Assembly: GCA_030656215.1 (NCBI GenBank) | Contig: JAUSOD010000096.1 | Span: 124,001 to 188,000 of the forward strand | DNA: 64,000 nucleotides | From: Azoarcus sp. | Lineage (GTDB): Bacteria; Pseudomonadota; Gammaproteobacteria; Burkholderiales; Rhodocyclaceae | Direction: 5' to 3' | In this document: piece after piece, positions 59,979 to 64,000 of the stretch | Numbering within the stretch: the first letter of the stretch is position 1 | Layout of the letters: the number at the start of each line of letters is the position of its first letter | Notes under the pieces: model-generated | What the model saw: the letters and a program-made list of their open reading frames with translations, nothing else | The model's database searches: none | Told to the model about the DNA's origin: nothing | Translations under genes and position numbers: made by a program

Positions 59979-62900
59979 ATGCCCTCCACCGATCTCGACG
60001 TTTTCGGCTGTCCGCTCGACGGCATCGGCCTGATCGAGGCCTCGGCCGGCACCGGCAAGACGTGGAACATCTGCGGCCTCTATCTGCGCCAGCTGCTCGA
60101 GCGCGATGTGCAGGTGGGCGCGCTGCTGGTGGTCACCTTCACCCGGGCCGCAACCGCCGAGCTCTCGACCCGCATCCGCGACCGCATCGTCGACACGCTG
60201 CGCGTGCTCGACGGTGGCGATCCCGGTAGCGATGCCTTCGTGCCGCAGCTGATTGCCACCGTCGCCGCGTCGGGTGTCGACCCCGCCCGCATGGTGCAGC
60301 GTCTGCGCCACGCGCTGCAGACCTTCGACGAGGCGGCGATATTCACCATTCACGGTTTCTGCCAACGCGCCTTGGCCGACACCCCGTTCGCGGCCGGTCT
60401 GCCCTATGCGCTTGAGCTGACCGAGGACGACAGCGCGCTGCGCGTCGAAGTGGCGCAGGATTTCTGGCGGCGCGAGGTGGCTGGCGGCAGCCTGGCGCCG
60501 GCGCTGGTCGAACTGCTGGTGCAGCGTGGCGATTGTCCCGATGTGTGGGCCGAGCAGCTGAAGGCGGCGATGGCGCGACCGCTCGCCGAGCCGCTGTGGG
60601 ATGCGGGTGTGTCCGCCGCCGAAGTGGATGCCGCTGGCGAAGATCTTGCCCGCGCCTACCGCACTGCGCGCACAGAGTGGGCCGGCGGCGCTGGCGTGAT
60701 GGCGGCCCTGGCTGCGGCCCTCGACGGCCTGCACAAGGGCAGCTACAAGGCGGAGACCGTCGACCGTGCACAGCGTCAGTGGGATGAATGGCTGGGCGCC
60801 GACGATGCGCTGTATCCGGTCGCGGGCGACAAGGACAGCAAGCTGAAGCTGCTGGCGGCCGACACCCTGGCGACGAAGGCGACCAAGGACGGCATCAAGC
60901 GCGCCATTGCGCCGCCGCAGCACCCCTTCTTCGATGCCGCCGCGGCGCTGCTCGAAGCCCGCGAACGGGCCGACGGCGCGCTCGATGCGGCGCGCCTCGC
61001 CCTGTTGCGTTACTTTCTCGAAACGGGCGCGCACGAGCTGCGGCGGCGCAAGCGCGAACGGCGCATGATCGCCTTCGACGACATCCTGTGGAACGCCTAC
61101 GAAGCGCTCACCTCTGGCCGCCAGGCGTGGCTCGGCGCAGCGCTGCATGCGCGCTATCCGGTGGCACTGATCGACGAGTTCCAGGATACCGACCCGCTGC
61201 AGTTTGCGATCTTCGATCACATCTACCACCGCGAAGGGCGCCACGGCAGCCTGTTCCTGGTCGGCGATCCGAAGCAGGCGATCTACAGTTTTCGCAGTGC
61301 CGACCTGTTCACCTACCTCGCCGCCCGCGACAGCGCCGATGCCCGCTACAGCCTGGGCCGCAACCAGCGTTCGGCGCCGGCGCTGATCGAGGCCTGCAAC
61401 CACCTGTTCGGCGCCAATCCCAAGGTGTTCATGCTCGACGGGCTGGACTACCGGGCGGTGGGGCGCGGCGACAGGGTACGGGCGCCGCTGGTGGACGACA
61501 CCGCGTCCGGCGCCAGTCCTGCCGCGCTGCGCCTGTGGCGTATCCCGCGCGACGAGGCAAACGAGGGCGAGGAGGGTGGCGACCGCCTGCCGCGCGCGTT
61601 GGCGATGCAACGCGCGGCGGCGGCGACCGCGGCGGAAATCGCGCGCCTGCTGGCGGCCGGTGCCGCCGGCCGGGTGCAGATCGGCGAGCGCGGCCTGGCG
61701 CCGGCCGACATCGCGGTGCTGGTGCGCAGCCATGGCCAGGGCGCGCGCATGCGCCAGGCGTTGGCCCGCATGGGGGTGGGTAGTGTGGAGCTGTCGCAGG
61801 CGAGCGTATTCGCCACCGAAGACGCCGAGGAGCTCGAACGGGTGCTGCTGGCGATCAGTGAGCCGGGCCGCGAACGGCGGGTCAAGGCCGCGCTCGCCAC
61901 CACCCTGATGGGGCGCGATGCCGCGGCCCTGGCCGCGCTTGCCGAACTGGCCGACGACGACAGGGGCAAGGGTGCCGACGCGCTGCTCGATCTGCTCGAG
62001 CGCTTCGCCCGCTGGCGCGAGGCCTGGCTGCGCCACGGTTTCGGGGTGATGCTGCGGCGCTGGATGAGCGACGAGGGGGTGGCCGCCCGCCTGCTCGCGC
62101 GTGACGATGGCGAGCGCCGCCTGACCAACCTGATGCACCTGGCCGAACTGTTGCAGCAGAGCGCCGGCAGTGCCTCGCCCGAGGTCCTGCTGCGCGCGCT
62201 GGCCACCGCGCGGCGCGACCGCAGCGGCGGCGATGCGGCGCAGCTGCGCCTCGAATCCGACCGCAACCTGGTGCAGATCGTCACCATCCACCGTGCCAAG
62301 GGGCTGGAGTACGGGGTGGTGTTCTGCCCCTTCCTGTTCGATGGCCATCCGCCCATGCCCGCGAGCGGACCGATGCGCGCCTGGCACCGCGACGACGGCC
62401 AGCTGGTGCTCGATTACCGCCTTGCCGCCGCCGCGGACCCGGACGTCGCCCGCCGCCTGCAGCGCGAACGCCAGGCCGAGGACCTGCGCCTGATCTACGT
62501 GGCGCTGACCCGTGCGGTGCATCGCTGCTACCTCACCGTCGGCTGCTACGCGAAGATGAGCTTCGGCAAGGCGGGCTACACCGAGAGTGCGCGCAGCCTG
62601 CTCAACTGGATGGTGGCCGGGGCCGGCATCGCAGTGGAGGAATGGCGGGAGCACAAAGCCAGCCCGGCCGAGATCGACGCGCACTGGCGCAGCCTGGTGG
62701 CGCGCGCCACGGCCGACGGCAAGCCGGCGATCGCGCTGGACGACCTTCCCGACGGCCACGGCGAACCCCTGCCTGCGGCCGCTGCCGGCCCGCGGCTGCC
62801 GCGCGCGCCGCGCCCGCCGCAGGTGCCGGCGGGCTGGCGCATGGGCAGCTTCAGCGCGCTGATCTCCGGCGCCAGCCACGAGGACGCGGCGATCGACCAC

Positions 62901-63920
62901 GACGCCCGCATCGTGCCGGCCGAGGCGGAGTCCGCCGAGGACGTCATCGCCGAGTCGGTCTCGACTGCCTCCGTCCCCACAGAGCCAGTTCCCACAGAGT
63001 CTGATCCCTCAGTCTTCGCCGCTGCCGCTGGGTCCGCGATGTTGGCAGACGCTGCCGGGCTGCGTGCCGCGCCAGCGGCCGACGACATCCTGCGCTTTCC
63101 GCGCGGGCCGGTGGCCGGCGACTGCCTGCATGCGGCCTTCGAGCAGATCGATTTCGGCCAGCCCGCCGACTGGGACGCGGCGATCGAGGCGGCGCTGCGC
63201 GCGCACCCGCAGCGCGTTTCCGGCGAGGCCGAGCGCGCCCGCCTGCCGCGCATGCTGCGCCATCTGCTCGACGATGTGCTGGCCACACCCCTGGCCGAGG
63301 TGGCGGATGGCCGAGCGTTGGTGTTGTCCGGCGTGACGCCCGAGCGTCGCCTGGTGGAGCTGGGTTTCCAGCTGCCCGCGCCGCAGCTCGGCGCGGCTGC
63401 GCTCAATGCCTGGCTCGCGGCGCATGGCTATCGCATGCCGCGGCTCGGCTTTGCCGACCTGAGTGGCTATCTCAAGGGTTACATCGACCTCGTATTCGAG
63501 TACGACGGCCGTTTCTGGGTGCTCGACTGGAAGTCCAACCACCTCGGCGAGCAGCCGGCAGACTACGGCCCGGCACCGCTCGAAGCGGCGATGCAGGCCC
63601 ATGGCTACCACCTGCAGCACCTGCTCTATACCGTGGCCGTGCACCGCCACCTCGGGCGCAGCCTGCCGGGCTACGACTACAACATTCACTTCGGTGGCGT
63701 GCTCTACCTGTTCGTGCGCGGGGTGCGACCGGGCTGGAAGGTGGATGGCCAGCCGGCGGGCGTGTTCCGCCACCGCGCGCCGCGGGCGGTGATCGAGGCG
63801 CTCGATGCCCTGCTTGCGGCGCGGCTCGAGGAGCAGGTCGACGAGCCGGCCGAAAAACGGACCGAAATGCGGGACAGGGCGCCGCCAGCCGCCGGCCCCG
63901 ACGTGAACGGAGCAGTTTGA
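59979..63920 (+). CDS. recB: exodeoxyribonuclease V beta subunit RecB
   Basis: The 1313-residue protein has Walker A EASAGTGKT near residue 20, FTRAATAELSTRIRDRIV, FDDILWNAYEAL, the helicase motif LIDEFQDTDPLQ, GDPKQAIYSFRSADL, TIHRAKGLEYGVVF, and a C-terminal nuclease domain with GDCLHAAFEQIDF and YIDLVFEYDGRFWVLDWKSNHLG, where Asp and Lys of DWKSN are active-site residues. It is the 3'-5' helicase and nuclease of RecBCD. A low-complexity insert around residues 990-1015 (repeated VPTEPVPTES-type) separates helicase and nuclease parts. Its stop overlaps recD. Confidence 0.96.
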   Translation: MPSTDLDVFGCPLDGIGLIEASAGTGKTWNICGLYLRQLLERDVQVGALLVVTFTRAATAELSTRIRDRIVDTLRVLDGGDPGSDAFVPQLIATVAASGVDPARMVQRLRHALQTFDEAAIFTIHGFCQRALADTPFAAGLPYALELTEDDSALRVEVAQDFWRREVAGGSLAPALVELLVQRGDCPDVWAEQLKAAMARPLAEPLWDAGVSAAEVDAAGEDLARAYRTARTEWAGGAGVMAALAAALDGLHKGSYKAETVDRAQRQWDEWLGADDALYPVAGDKDSKLKLLAADTLATKATKDGIKRAIAPPQHPFFDAAAALLEARERADGALDAARLALLRYFLETGAHELRRRKRERRMIAFDDILWNAYEALTSGRQAWLGAALHARYPVALIDEFQDTDPLQFAIFDHIYHREGRHGSLFLVGDPKQAIYSFRSADLFTYLAARDSADARYSLGRNQRSAPALIEACNHLFGANPKVFMLDGLDYRAVGRGDRVRAPLVDDTASGASPAALRLWRIPRDEANEGEEGGDRLPRALAMQRAAAATAAEIARLLAAGAAGRVQIGERGLAPADIAVLVRSHGQGARMRQALARMGVGSVELSQASVFATEDAEELERVLLAISEPGRERRVKAALATTLMGRDAAALAALAELADDDRGKGADALLDLLERFARWREAWLRHGFGVMLRRWMSDEGVAARLLARDDGERRLTNLMHLAELLQQSAGSASPEVLLRALATARRDRSGGDAAQLRLESDRNLVQIVTIHRAKGLEYGVVFCPFLFDGHPPMPASGPMRAWHRDDGQLVLDYRLAAAADPDVARRLQRERQAEDLRLIYVALTRAVHRCYLTVGCYAKMSFGKAGYTESARSLLNWMVAGAGIAVEEWREHKASPAEIDAHWRSLVARATADGKPAIALDDLPDGHGEPLPAAAAGPRLPRAPRPPQVPAGWRMGSFSALISGASHEDAAIDHDARIVPAEAESAEDVIAESVSTASVPTEPVPTESDPSVFAAAAGSAMLADAAGLRAAPAADDILRFPRGPVAGDCLHAAFEQIDFGQPADWDAAIEAALRAHPQRVSGEAERARLPRMLRHLLDDVLATPLAEVADGRALVLSGVTPERRLVELGFQLPAPQLGAAALNAWLAAHGYRMPRLGFADLSGYLKGYIDLVFEYDGRFWVLDWKSNHLGEQPADYGPAPLEAAMQAHGYHLQHLLYTVAVHRHLGRSLPGYDYNIHFGGVLYLFVRGVRPGWKVDGQPAGVFRHRAPRAVIEALDALLAARLEEQVDEPAEKRTEMRDRAPPAAGPDVNGAV

Positions 63921-64000
63921 TGTCCGCCTTCGATCCCTCCTTCGCCCCCCCCTCGCCGCCTGCTTCGTCGCCTGTTTTGGCGGGCGCGCCTTCCGAGTTT
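63920..64000 (+). CDS. recD: exodeoxyribonuclease V alpha subunit RecD, 5' end only
   Basis: An ATG overlapping the recB stop (TGATG) opens a frame that continues to the window edge; the 27 visible codons start MSAFDPSFAPPSPP, a Pro/Ser-rich N-terminal tail. Assignment to recD rests on its position directly after recB and on the coupled start, not on visible helicase motifs. Confidence 0.7.
   Translation, partial: MSAFDPSFAPPSPPASSPVLAGAPSEF

Noticed and set aside
59889-62900. 1003-codon open frame on the minus strand opposite recB
   Set aside because: Shadow of recB: composition of GC-rich codons keeps the antisense frame open; no domain-like sequence, and recB motifs are unambiguous.

Overview
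The window is a GC-rich, densely coded chromosomal segment that reads as a betaproteobacterium, most likely Rhodocyclales/Zoogloeaceae (Thauera/Azoarcus-like). That placement is inferred from base composition, gene content (T6SS with TagJ/PpkA/PppA/Fha, NapC-type cytochromes, NarXL-type regulators) and a RAYT/REP-type repeat; no 16S rRNA is present. No tRNA, rRNA, CRISPR array or intact insertion sequence was seen.

About the first 37.6 kb is one complete type VI secretion locus in three transcription blocks. (i) A minus-strand block runs from tssA (15161) leftward: tssA-tssB-tssC-hcp-hcp-tagJ-tssE-tssF-tssG-tssH(clpV), then an M35/aspzincin-like metallopeptidase, a 49-codon gene, a TPR-methyltransferase and an OmpA-like lipoprotein cut by the left edge. 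(ii) A divergent plus-strand block runs tssJ-tssK-tssL(OmpA)-tssM-tagF-ppkA. (iii) A minus-strand block runs from vgrG (37585) leftward: vgrG-DUF2169-degenerate thiolase-PAAR-like DUF4150-AHH nuclease toxin-Imm11 immunity-DUF6484-TIGR02270-fha-pppA-glycine-zipper lipoprotein-outer-membrane barrel. Sheath, tube, baseplate, membrane complex, unfoldase, spike, tip, one effector/immunity pair and a kinase/phosphatase/FHA switch (PpkA, PppA, Fha, with TagF) are all present, resembling H1-type post-translationally controlled T6SS.

From 37.7 to 64 kb the window is mostly housekeeping and metabolic: a NERD/UvrD-like helicase, marC, a DUF3820 gene, recC, an ABC importer (binding protein, permease, ATPase), a zinc alcohol dehydrogenase, two small secreted proteins, a LuxR-type regulator, a UshA-like 5'-nucleotidase, a DinB protein, a REP/RAYT relic, a Tat-exported transglutaminase-like protein behind an unusually structured leader, a NapC/NirT tetraheme plus diheme cytochrome c pair, a divergent NarX/NarL-type two-component system, psd, recB and the first codons of recD. 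recC lies about 16 kb from recB-recD.

The parts most worth following up are the toxin-delivery island around the AHH nuclease with its apparently catalytically dead thiolase, the metallopeptidase and small-protein tail of the T6SS operon, the outer-membrane proteins attached to the phosphorylation switch, and the hairpin-rich leader with a coupled mini-ORF before the transglutaminase gene. Protein family names were assigned by eye from motifs, gene order and lengths; no database search was run.
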